A program made the translations under genes and the position numbers. Source: Sulfurovum sp. XGS-02 (GTDB taxonomy: Bacteria > Campylobacterota > Campylobacteria > Campylobacterales > Sulfurovaceae). Taken from it: a stretch of DNA of 64,000 nucleotides. Numbering within the stretch: position 1 is the first letter of the stretch; every line of letters starts with the position of its first letter. The notes under the pieces were generated by a model that was not told the origin of the DNA, did no database searches, and saw nothing but the letters and a program-made list of their open reading frames with translations. This document shows, piece after piece, positions 7,958-15,489 of the stretch. The stretch is from positions 372,001 through 436,000 of the forward strand of contig NZ_CP093312.1 of the NCBI RefSeq assembly GCF_023213175.1, in the 5' to 3' direction.

Positions 7958-8815
7958 TTATTTCTTGAAGACATTCCCTAACATTCCTTTTATCGCTTCC
8001 TGGAGGTCGGCAGGATAGACAACGAATTTAGAGTTTGGACTCTTGCTCATCTCTTCAAGTGTACTGATGTAACGGTCACCAAGGAGGAACATGGCCGGGA
8101 GTTCATTATCTTTGATGTTCTGTGTGATGATGTTGATTGCTTCGCCTGAAGCATTGGCCAGAGCGATCTGCGCCTGTGCTTCTCTTTTCGCTGCTTCAAG
8201 TTTACCGTCTGCTTCTAAAATAGCAGCATTTTTGTTACCCTCTGCAGTGGTTTCAATGGCACGTCTTTCTCTCTCTGCAGCTGCTTGCCTCTCCATCGAG
8301 TCTTGCATCGACTCACTTGGATTGATATCTTGTATCTCGACAGACTTCACTGTCACACCCCAGTCTGCTACATCATCTATGATCGAGTCTTTCAGTTTGG
8401 CTTTGATGTGTTCACGGTTGGAGAGTGCCTCATCCAGATCCATTTCACCAAGGATCGAACGCAGTGTGGTCATGACTAGCTGCTGTATTGCCGTACGGAA
8501 ATCCTCGATACCGTAGATCGCATCACGGGGGTTGGTCACACGCGCAAAGGTGACCGCGTTGGTATGTATCACAGCATTGTCTTTTGTGATGACTTCCTGT
8601 TCAGGGATATCAAGAATGAGGTCACGGGTAGAGACACGCTCCCGGATCGTTTCAATATAAGGGATAATGAGGTTGAGCCCTGGAGTAAGTGTACGGCTGA
8701 ATTTCCCCAATCGCTCTACCACCCACTCTTCACCTTGAGGTACGATATTGATCCCTTTGTAGAGTGTAACAATGAGGGCGATGACCAATATAATGACGAT
8801 ATTTAATACTTCCAT
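7958..8815 (-). CDS. SPFH/stomatin-like membrane protein (paraslipin/QmcA type)
   Basis: This 285-residue protein has an N-terminal membrane segment (about 3-19), then an SPFH/Band-7 domain (about 22-190) with the typical NIVPQGEEWVVERLGKFSRT start. A coiled-coil, alanine- and glutamate-rich region follows at about 190-245. Such proteins assemble into large rings on the inner membrane and modulate proteases or membrane domains. The upstream gene (106 bp away, same strand) encodes an NfeD-like protein, the usual SPFH partner, which supports the assignment. The length is normal for bacterial paraslipins. Confidence 0.88.
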   Translation of the reverse strand: MEVLNIVIILVIALIVTLYKGINIVPQGEEWVVERLGKFSRTLTPGLNLIIPYIETIRERVSTRDLILDIPEQEVITKDNAVIHTNAVTFARVTNPRDAIYGIEDFRTAIQQLVMTTLRSILGEMDLDEALSNREHIKAKLKDSIIDDVADWGVTVKSVEIQDINPSESMQDSMERQAAAERERRAIETTAEGNKNAAILEADGKLEAAKREAQAQIALANASGEAINIITQNIKDNELPAMFLLGDRYISTLEEMSKSPNSKFVVYPADLQEAIKGMLGNVFKK

Positions 8816-8921
8816 TTACTATTCCTTTAATGTATTTTTATAAGCGACAAGTCGCGTGAGCATTCTGGTGAAGAAAACCCAGTGATAACGTAGTGAAGAT
8901 GTACTTTGTTTGTTTCACGTT

Positions 8922-9386
8922 CTATGATGTGAAAGGTTCAACTTCTATAAGCTGCCCATTGATCTGTACGATTTTTACACGTGTGCCTTTGACCAGGTCC
9001 ACTTTTGATATGGCATGCCAGGAGGTATTGCCAAGGACAGGTGTGTCAAAAGTGACTTTCCCTCTGCTATGGGGTTGTATATCTTCCATGACCACACCCA
9101 AAGTATCGAGCCTGTAGTTTGACTGCCCGCTCTCTGTCACAGGCTGTTCTCTAAACCACTTGAACCATACCGCAATGACAAGTATGGAGAGTATCATCCA
9201 GATGGTGAGTTCCATGGTAAAAGAGGTGTCCATAAACATGTCCAGTATCCCCACTATAATGGCAGCAATACCCAGTCCAAGGATAAAAAATGTCCCCATG
9301 GTCATATCCCAAATAAGCAGCGCTATACCAAAAACGATCCAGTGCCACCATAAAACAGTTTCGTTGAGAAATTCAATCAAATTCAC
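8922..9386 (-). CDS. NfeD-like membrane protein (short form)
   Basis: This 154-residue protein has hydrophobic helices at about 12-30, 32-50 and 57-77, followed by a soluble beta-rich region from about 88 that fits the OB-fold NfeD C-terminal domain. It lacks the N-terminal ClpP-like protease of long NfeD forms. It sits directly upstream of the SPFH gene in the same direction, the classic partner arrangement. The two are thought to cooperate in membrane organisation, with NfeD anchoring the SPFH assembly. Confidence 0.8.
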   Translation of the reverse strand: MNLIEFLNETVLWWHWIVFGIALLIWDMTMGTFFILGLGIAAIIVGILDMFMDTSFTMELTIWMILSILVIAVWFKWFREQPVTESGQSNYRLDTLGVVMEDIQPHSRGKVTFDTPVLGNTSWHAISKVDLVKGTRVKIVQINGQLIEVEPFTS

Positions 9387-9463
9387 TCCTTTCCAATATG
9401 AAGATTTATTATAGCATAAAAGACAATTGCAGATAAAATTTACGATAATAAGTATTATTTGGG

Positions 9464-9501
9464 TATAATCGCGAAAATTTTCGTACTTCGTACATCAAGG
9501 A
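9464..9501 (+). promoter_or_regulatory. ilvC promoter, palindrome and ribosome binding site
   Basis: TATAAT at 9464-9469 is a good -10 box with no clear -35, as is usual in epsilonproteobacteria. A 12-base palindrome CGAAAATTTTCG (9472-9483) covers the expected transcription start and is followed by a TCGTAC-TTCGTAC direct repeat. AAGGA at 9497-9501 is a good Shine-Dalgarno for the ATG at 9508. The palindrome could be an operator, but no regulator is identified. Confidence 0.6.
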
Positions 9502-9507
9502 TAATAA

Positions 9508-10533
<1,026 letters not shown>

Positions 10534-10577
10534 TCTTTTCGTCAATTTGCATCCATCTTTGAATGATGGGTGCGGTC

Positions 10578-10600
10578 AGCTACGACCTGTAGCTTCCTTT
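10578..10600 (+). terminator. Hairpin downstream of ilvC
   Basis: AGCTAC (10578-10583) and GTAGCT (10589-10594) form a 6-bp perfect stem with a 5-base loop, followed by tccttt. A second stem, GCATCCAT (10549-10556) with ATGGGTGC (10566-10573, one GU), lies just upstream. Together they probably end ilvC transcription, though the T-tract is weak. Confidence 0.45.
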
Positions 10601-10708
10601 ACCCAAACATTCAAACCTGAATACAACTTAACAAAAATCTTCAGTTAGTTTTATTCTTAATGGACTTTTTTTATTCTATTTTATATCCCATTCTTAATGC
10701 TACTTTGT

Positions 10709-10714
10709 TACAAT
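10709..10714 (+). promoter_or_regulatory. -10 box for the DUF610 gene
   Basis: TACAAT lies 27 bp upstream of the ATG at 10742 after a T-rich stretch, matching the extended AT-rich promoter style of the phylum. No convincing -35 box is seen. Confidence 0.4.
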
Positions 10715-10741
10715 AGCTGAAATTTAAAACCAGTGGACTTC

Positions 10742-11839
10742 ATGGCAAATCAACCCAAAAAAACAACTACGAAATCTTCTTCCAGAAAAAAATCGGTACA
10801 AAAGCGAAGACGCAAGAAAAGTACAAAGGGTTCTACTTTAAAAAAAAGTCTTTTTATCGTTCTAGGTGTTTTTTTGATGATAGCTATGGTGGTTTTTGGA
10901 TATTTCTTGGGACAACTTGATCTGGCAGATGGTCAAAAGAGGACAACACAAACCTACAAGAGAGATACACGGGACAGTACAAATAAGTTTTTAGAGGAAC
11001 TGTCGAAGATCAAAACAAAAAAACCTCGTGAAAAACAGGAGATCGTTGTTCAAAAGGCACCAAAGAGAGAAAAAAACAGTTCTGTCAAACCTCTATTGCA
11101 AAAAGAAGCGAATGAGGAGGAGGTGGTTACAAAAGATGAGATGCCAAAACGTATGATCACTCACAATGTACTATCTTCAGAGATCACGCAAAAGCCAAAA
11201 CTCGTGATCATTATAGATGATGTCTCTACAAGAGATCAGATCAAACGTATACAGGCTACAGGCATCAAACTTACCCCATCCATATTCCCTCCATCAGAGC
11301 GTTCCAGCACTTCACATAGATTAGCAGAAGGTTTAGAACATTATATGATCCACCTACCGATGGAGTCTGGCACTGCACAATTTAACACACAGGCTAAAAC
11401 ACTCATCACGACTTTCAGTAAAGCAGAGATAGATGCCAGAGTGAATGAGCTGAGAGCTCTTTTCCCGACGGCACGTTATATCAACAACCATACAGGTTCT
11501 GTGTTCACTGACAATTATGCTGCGATGCGGAGACTTTATAGCGCGCTTAGGAAAGAAGGTTTTCTCTTTGTGGACAGCCGAACGACCGCTTCTACCAAAG
11601 TACCCATGATAGCAGAAGAATTCGGTGACGCTTATGTGGCGAGGGATGTGTTTATAGACAATCAACAAAGTGTGCCGTATATTCATAAACAGCTTCAAAG
11701 GGCAGTGAAAAAGGCGAAGAAAAAAGGGTATGCCATCGCTATAGGGCATCCGCATAAAATAACCATGAAAGCACTTTCAAGTGCAGCAGCTATTTTTAAA
11801 GGGATAGAAGTGGTGTATATGGATGAAGTTTACCGATAA
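10742..11839 (+). CDS. Divergent polysaccharide deacetylase family protein (DUF610/YibQ-like)
   Basis: The product is 365 residues from the ATG. A GTG three codons earlier (10733) is possible but less likely. A very basic N-terminus rich in Lys, Arg and Ser precedes a single membrane segment (about 32-53). A linker follows, then a periplasmic domain from about 145, opening with KLVIIIDDVSTRDQ and containing NNHTGS, which match the divergent deacetylase fold. The biochemical function is not established. The position between ilvC and dprA matches Campylobacter gene order as recalled. Confidence 0.8.
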   Translation: MANQPKKTTTKSSSRKKSVQKRRRKKSTKGSTLKKSLFIVLGVFLMIAMVVFGYFLGQLDLADGQKRTTQTYKRDTRDSTNKFLEELSKIKTKKPREKQEIVVQKAPKREKNSSVKPLLQKEANEEEVVTKDEMPKRMITHNVLSSEITQKPKLVIIIDDVSTRDQIKRIQATGIKLTPSIFPPSERSSTSHRLAEGLEHYMIHLPMESGTAQFNTQAKTLITTFSKAEIDARVNELRALFPTARYINNHTGSVFTDNYAAMRRLYSALRKEGFLFVDSRTTASTKVPMIAEEFGDAYVARDVFIDNQQSVPYIHKQLQRAVKKAKKKGYAIAIGHPHKITMKALSSAAAIFKGIEVVYMDEVYR

Positions 11840-11891
11840 TATGTACCTCAAGGGTATTTCCTTCTTTTAGTCAGGGCACAATATGAATTGA

Positions 11892-11912
11892 CATACTCTT
11901 TTCAAAAGTATG
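11892..11912. terminator. Hairpin between DUF610 gene and dprA
   Basis: A 21-base near-perfect inverted repeat (CATACT..AGTATG plus two inner A-T pairs, one mismatch) lies about 55 bp after the DUF610 stop codon. There is no adjacent T-run, so it is a weak terminator or a processing element. Confidence 0.3.
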
Positions 11913-11958
11913 ACAATATGTAATATTTTTAATGCCGGATATGCCACTATGATATCAT

Positions 11959-11977
11959 GGGTGTAAAAAAGGCACCC
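11959..11977 (+). promoter_or_regulatory. Hairpin covering the dprA ribosome binding site
   Basis: GGGTG (11959-11963) can pair with CACCC (11973-11977), leaving the only Shine-Dalgarno-like AAGG in a nine-base loop, one base before the ATG at 11979. The stem is short (5 bp) but GC-rich for this region and could dampen initiation. Confidence 0.35.
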
Positions 11978-11978
11978 T

Positions 11979-12755
11979 ATGAGTCAGATACTCACCCAAC
12001 ATATTCCTGCTTTGGAGGGCATGAAGAAGTATCCCTCTTCACTTTTTTACAAGGGGAATCTGGAACTGCTGCAGCGACCCAAAGTCTCTATAGTGGGAAC
12101 AAGACGACCCTCAAACTACACACGACAGTGCACCTATACACTTGCCAATGCTTTAGCCAAACGAGGGGTTTGTGTGGTCAGTGGTGCAGCGATGGGTGTT
12201 GATACAATTGCTCACGCTGGAGCAGGAGAAGAGAATACCATCGCAGTGGTAGCCAACGGATTGGATATACGCTACCCTGCGGTTAATCAAAGTCTTATAG
12301 CGGGTATAGAGACCAAGGGACTTGTGCTTAGCCAGTTCAATGACGGGTTCAGAGCCACAGGGTGGAGCTTTGTGGTACGAAATGAGCTGGTCGTTGCACT
12401 CGGGGATATTCTGATCGTTACAGAGGCTGATCTCAATAGCGGTTCGATGCGTTCGGTTGAGTATGCGTTAAAGATGGGCAAAGAGATCTTTGTACTTCCG
12501 CAAAGACTTGACGAAAGTCTGGGTACGAATCAGTTGCTACAGACAAAGAATGCGATAGCCATACATGATATAGAGACATTTGCATCTATGTTTGGAAAGG
12601 TTGCGGATGATGGGCTGGAAAAAGATGATTTTTTTTATTTTTGCCAAAAGTCACCAACGTTCGAAGAGAGTCTTAAAGAATTTGGAGACAGGGTCTATGA
12701 AGCAGAGTTTGAGGGGATCATTACGATACAAAATGGTATCGTAAGACTCTCTTAG
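11979..12755 (+). CDS. dprA: DNA processing protein DprA (short form)
   Basis: This 258-residue protein binds incoming single-stranded DNA and loads RecA during natural transformation. The Rossmann core is clear: VSIVGTRRPSNYTR near 34, VVSGAAMGVDTIAH near 69, and NGLDIRYP near 92. It is a compact version lacking the N-terminal SAM and C-terminal winged-helix extensions of longer homologues, as in other epsilonproteobacteria. The start chosen gives MSQILTQHIPALEGM. An overlapping plus-frame reading from 11957 is a shadow. In Campylobacter, as I recall, ruvX follows directly. Here two unrelated genes intervene. Confidence 0.9.
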   Translation: MSQILTQHIPALEGMKKYPSSLFYKGNLELLQRPKVSIVGTRRPSNYTRQCTYTLANALAKRGVCVVSGAAMGVDTIAHAGAGEENTIAVVANGLDIRYPAVNQSLIAGIETKGLVLSQFNDGFRATGWSFVVRNELVVALGDILIVTEADLNSGSMRSVEYALKMGKEIFVLPQRLDESLGTNQLLQTKNAIAIHDIETFASMFGKVADDGLEKDDFFYFCQKSPTFEESLKEFGDRVYEAEFEGIITIQNGIVRLS

Positions 12756-12765
12756 TGAAATATGC

Positions 12766-12786
12766 CTCTCCTCTGCAAGAGGAGAG
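12766..12786. terminator. Bidirectional hairpin between dprA and the TlpA-like gene
   Basis: CTCTCCTCT (12766-12774) and AGAGGAGAG (12778-12786) form a perfect 9-bp stem with a three-base loop, in the 36-bp gap between two convergent genes. Position and symmetry suit a shared terminator, though neither side has a strong T-run. Confidence 0.55.
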
Positions 12787-12791
12787 ATAGA

Positions 12792-13325
12792 TTATTTGGC
12801 TGTTTTGGAGAGTTGAGAGATGAGTTCTTCGAGTGACGCTTCTGGAAGCATACCTGCTTGTACAAACTGTACATCACCTTTCGTGTCCATGGCTACCAGG
12901 AAAGGAATACTCCCTCTCCATTGTGCTCTTTGCTGAATATAGTTTACCAATTCAGGTGCTTTCTCTTCGGAGACCACAATGTAGTTCATCCCTTTCTCTT
13001 TTGCAAAGGCTTTGACCTCTTCATGGGTATAGCCTTGTACTTCGATAGAGACAATGGCCAATGTCTCTTTATATTTTTCTTGAAGCTTGATTAAATGTGG
13101 AATGGAAGCGAGGCAAGGGGGACATTTATGTCCGAAAAATTCTAAAAATATGACTTTCCCTTCAAGGCCCTTAATGTTCAGACCCTGCTCTGTACCTGAG
13201 ACATCATAAGTTTTCCCCATGATGTCAGTCATGGTCATTTCTGCTAAATACCTTTTATCTTCAGCTGCGTGTGCATAGGTGAAGAGTGACAAGAGCAGAA
13301 GGGATATGGTGAATAATTTTTTCAT
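12792..13325 (-). CDS. TlpA/ResA-like exported thioredoxin
   Basis: This 177-residue protein has a clear signal peptide (about 1-20, MKKLFTISLL..AHA). The thioredoxin-like fold carries a CPPC active site (C68-P-P-C71) in FFGHKCPPCLASIPHL, the style of TlpA/ResA peroxiredoxin-related reductases. It should act in the periplasm, reducing disulfides, for example during cytochrome c maturation. It is convergent with dprA and adjacent to a 482-bp noncoding gap. It has no operon partner, so the target is unknown. Confidence 0.85.
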   Translation of the reverse strand: MKKLFTISLLLLSLFTYAHAAEDKRYLAEMTMTDIMGKTYDVSGTEQGLNIKGLEGKVIFLEFFGHKCPPCLASIPHLIKLQEKYKETLAIVSIEVQGYTHEEVKAFAKEKGMNYIVVSEEKAPELVNYIQQRAQWRGSIPFLVAMDTKGDVQFVQAGMLPEASLEELISQLSKTAK

Positions 13326-13409
13326 AAAATGTGCCTTTATAGATGATTTTATAGATTATACACATTATACATTATGAAGATGTAAAAATCGTGTAATTGG
13401 TTCGATTTT

Positions 13410-13528
13410 ATCAAAAAGATTTTTTCAAAGAGCACCATAGTTATGTAAAAGGGGAGGGAAAAATGATATGAGAGACAGACCTAATAAATATCAGGGGAGA
13501 GAAGTCCATCTCTTTATGATGCTCTTGT
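13410..13528 (-). ncRNA. Predicted small RNA, tandem unit 1 (192-bp repeat)
   Basis: This is one of two repeat units spaced exactly 192 bp apart. On the minus strand a TATAAT (13540-13535) would start an RNA near 13528. It begins ACAAGAGCATC, whose AAGAGCA-c-C-ATA pairs with TAT-GG-TGCTCTT-type sequence at 13428-13439 (12 positions, one mismatch, closing stem 13428-13439/13515-13526). Single-stranded C-rich segments (CTCTCCCCTGA and CCCTCCCCTTTT) lie inside. The tail after the stem reads TTTGAAAAAATCTTTTT. gttaacctt upstream of the -10 is shared with unit 2. Strand is inferred from the -10 boxes and the coincidence of the predicted start with the stem. No known RNA family was recognised. Confidence 0.5.
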
Positions 13529-13599
13529 AAAAGTATTATAATGATATAAGGTTAACTGAATACTAATAGAAGAAAACATTATAAATAAAAAGGGATAAA

Positions 13600-13720
13600 A
13601 ATAGATTAAGTATTTTTCTAAGAGCATCTTTGGGACAAGGAGAAAATGTTTTTAAAAGGAGTCCTAAAATACTTTATAAAAGGGAGGGGGAAGATTTTAG
13701 GTGTCCCTCGATGCTCTTGT
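13600..13720 (-). ncRNA. Predicted small RNA, tandem unit 2 (192-bp repeat)
   Basis: This is the second unit. A minus-strand TACACT (13732-13727) sits exactly where unit 1 has TATAAT, placing the start near 13720, again at ACAAGAGCATC. The fold is strong: a closing stem of 9 bp (13620-13628/13710-13718), then 6 bp (GGGACA 13632-13637/TGTCCC 13702-13707), then 8 bp (CCTAAAAT 13663-13670/ATTTTAGG 13694-13701). The last encloses a loop holding CTTCCCCCTCCCTTTT. The interior sequence differs from unit 1 while the closing stem and C-rich loop are kept, which is how a conserved structured RNA behaves. The final function is unknown. C-rich loops could pair with Shine-Dalgarno regions. Confidence 0.5.
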
Positions 13721-13807
13721 AAGCGTAGTGTAATACAGGAAGGTTAACCGTATGCAAATAAAGAGTAGTTACACTATAATAGTAAGATAAAATAAAGGAT
13801 ATTTTTT

Positions 13808-14896
13808 ATGATAAAAAAATTTTTATGGCTGGGTCTGTTTTTCTTTACGTATACATGGGCACAAGAGTTGTCTCTTGAAAAAAGAATAGGCCAAATGCTT
13901 ATGGTCGGTTTTCATGGTACACATGCATCCAAAGAGAGTCAGATCTGTAAAGATATAGAAGCTTATAACCTCGGAGCGGTGATTTTATTTGATTATAACC
14001 CGGTAGATAAAAATAAACCAAAGAATATTGCCACAAAAGAACAACTGGCCACTCTGACCAAAGAACTGCAGGCATGCAGCAGGGATGGGAAACTGCTCAT
14101 CGCTGTAGACCAGGAGGGAGGAAAGGTACAGCGACTTAAAAGCAAATACGGTTTTTACGGTAGATTTCCCAAAGCTTCAGATGTGATCAAAATGGATCAA
14201 AATAAAATAAAAGAGACCTATATAAAAATGAGTGAAGAACTCAGCAGTGTAGGGATCAATTACGATCTTGCTCCTGTCGTGGATCTGGATATCAACAGGA
14301 AAAACCATGTCATTCATGGTTTAGGACGCTCCTTTGGAAAAGATCCTAAAGTAGTAGCTGCATATGCCTCTGCATTTATCAATGCGATGCACAGCAATGG
14401 TGTACTTACTTCCATCAAGCATTTTCCCGGACACGGCTCTTCGGTCGGTGACACCCACAAAGGTTTTGTGGATGTGACGAACCTTTGGCAAGAAACTGAA
14501 TTGGAACCGTATAGACTTTTAAAAGAGAAGGCAGATACCGTCATGGTTGCCCATGTTTTTAACCAAAAGATAGATGAAATCTATCCCGCCAGTCTCTCTT
14601 ACAAGACGATCACAAAGCTGCTGCGCTGGAAACTGGGCTATCATGGCGTGGTGATCACGGATGACCTTCAAATGGGTGCGATCAGTCAAAAGTATGGGTT
14701 GAAAAATACACTTAAACTGGCGATCAATGCAGGAGATGACATCTTGCTGATAGGAAATCAGCTTGATCCTAAAAAAACAGTCAGCACAAAAACACTGGTC
14801 GAGACGATCAAGTCACTGGTGCAAAGCGGAGAGGTGACAGAGGAGCATATAAACAAAGCATATAAGAGAATTCAGGGATTAAAGAAGAGACTTTAG
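13808..14896 (+). CDS. GH3 beta-N-acetylglucosaminidase (NagZ-like, exported)
   Basis: This 362-residue protein has an N-terminal signal peptide (about 1-18), so unlike cytoplasmic NagZ it is likely periplasmic or lipid-anchored. Glycoside hydrolase family 3 motifs are intact: DQEGG at 101-105, KHFPGHG at 204-210, GDTH at 214-217 (the Asp-His acid/base dyad of NagZ enzymes) and TDDLQMGA at 284-291 with the nucleophilic aspartate. It should release N-acetylglucosamine from peptidoglycan fragments. It lies between dprA and ruvX, genes that are adjacent in Campylobacter as I recall. It converges on ruvX with only 4 bp between them. Confidence 0.9.
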   Translation: MIKKFLWLGLFFFTYTWAQELSLEKRIGQMLMVGFHGTHASKESQICKDIEAYNLGAVILFDYNPVDKNKPKNIATKEQLATLTKELQACSRDGKLLIAVDQEGGKVQRLKSKYGFYGRFPKASDVIKMDQNKIKETYIKMSEELSSVGINYDLAPVVDLDINRKNHVIHGLGRSFGKDPKVVAAYASAFINAMHSNGVLTSIKHFPGHGSSVGDTHKGFVDVTNLWQETELEPYRLLKEKADTVMVAHVFNQKIDEIYPASLSYKTITKLLRWKLGYHGVVITDDLQMGAISQKYGLKNTLKLAINAGDDILLIGNQLDPKKTVSTKTLVETIKSLVQSGEVTEEHINKAYKRIQGLKKRL

Positions 14897-14900
14897 TTTA

Positions 14901-15287
14901 CTATTTCCCAAGCCATCGTTCCAAGATGATCTTTGCAGCAATCGAATCGAGCTTCCCATCTTTTTTGTGCCTGAACTGGCCCATTGTCAGTTCTTTGGCT
15001 TCAACGCTTGAACTCTGTTCATCCTGATAGGCGACCTCTATATCCAGATCAAGCAGTGAAACAAAATGTTTGATACGTCTCTCCATCTCTTCAGAACTTT
15101 GGGCATCTTTTGGCAGACCTACGATGAGTTTTTCTATCTCCCACTCTTCTAAAAAAGTTTTGACATCCCTTGCAGCTTGATTACGGTTTTTACGCAGGAT
15201 GGCATTTTGAGGTATGACGATACTCCCATCAAGGCATATCGCCACACCTATACGTTTAAGTCCTACATCTATACTGGCTAATTTCAT
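14901..15287 (-). CDS. ruvX: Putative Holliday junction resolvase / pre-16S rRNA nuclease (YqgF/RuvX)
   Basis: This 128-residue protein has an RNase H-like fold. The N-terminal DVGLKRIGVA, the VGLPK motif near 58 and the YQDEQSSS segment near 93 match YqgF/RuvX proteins. These process the 5' end of 16S rRNA and have been proposed as Holliday junction resolvases. The length is typical. It stands on the opposite strand from dprA and the GH3 gene. Confidence 0.88.
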   Translation of the reverse strand: MKLASIDVGLKRIGVAICLDGSIVIPQNAILRKNRNQAARDVKTFLEEWEIEKLIVGLPKDAQSSEEMERRIKHFVSLLDLDIEVAYQDEQSSSVEAKELTMGQFRHKKDGKLDSIAAKIILERWLGK

Positions 15288-15489
15288 AATGAAATTGTAC
15301 CAAAACTTTTAGTATCTTCTTTAAATCGCATCTGACATCTGTATAAAAACTATCAAGTTATGTATAAGTTTTGGCACATATAAAATATTATACTTCTAAA
15401 TAAGTAAAAAAATAAAATCCTTCGATAGAATTGTAGTAGGGAAATGTCAGCATGGAGAATATTAAATTATGATAATAAGGTAATATCGT

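Larger units (their letters stand above)
13326..13807. other. 482-bp gap holding the tandem structured units
   Basis: No coding region is apparent. It contains the two 192-bp-offset units described separately. Conserved words at fixed offset are aagagca-c (13428, 13620), gatgctcttgtaa (13518, 13710) and aaggttaac (13548, 13740). The last 50 bp form the leader of the GH3 gene, with AAAGGA as a likely ribosome binding site. Confidence 0.7.

Noticed and set aside
13428-13748. CRISPR array or tandem gene remnants
   Set aside because: There are only two units, their interiors are diverged, and no frame is conserved. Pairing between the unit ends is kept instead, which fits structured RNA.
15300-15374. 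9-bp inverted repeat CCAAAACTT/AAGTTTTGG in the ruvX/hybrid gap
   Set aside because: It has a 57-base spacer, AT-rich arms and no linked promoter or terminator features, so it is likely chance.
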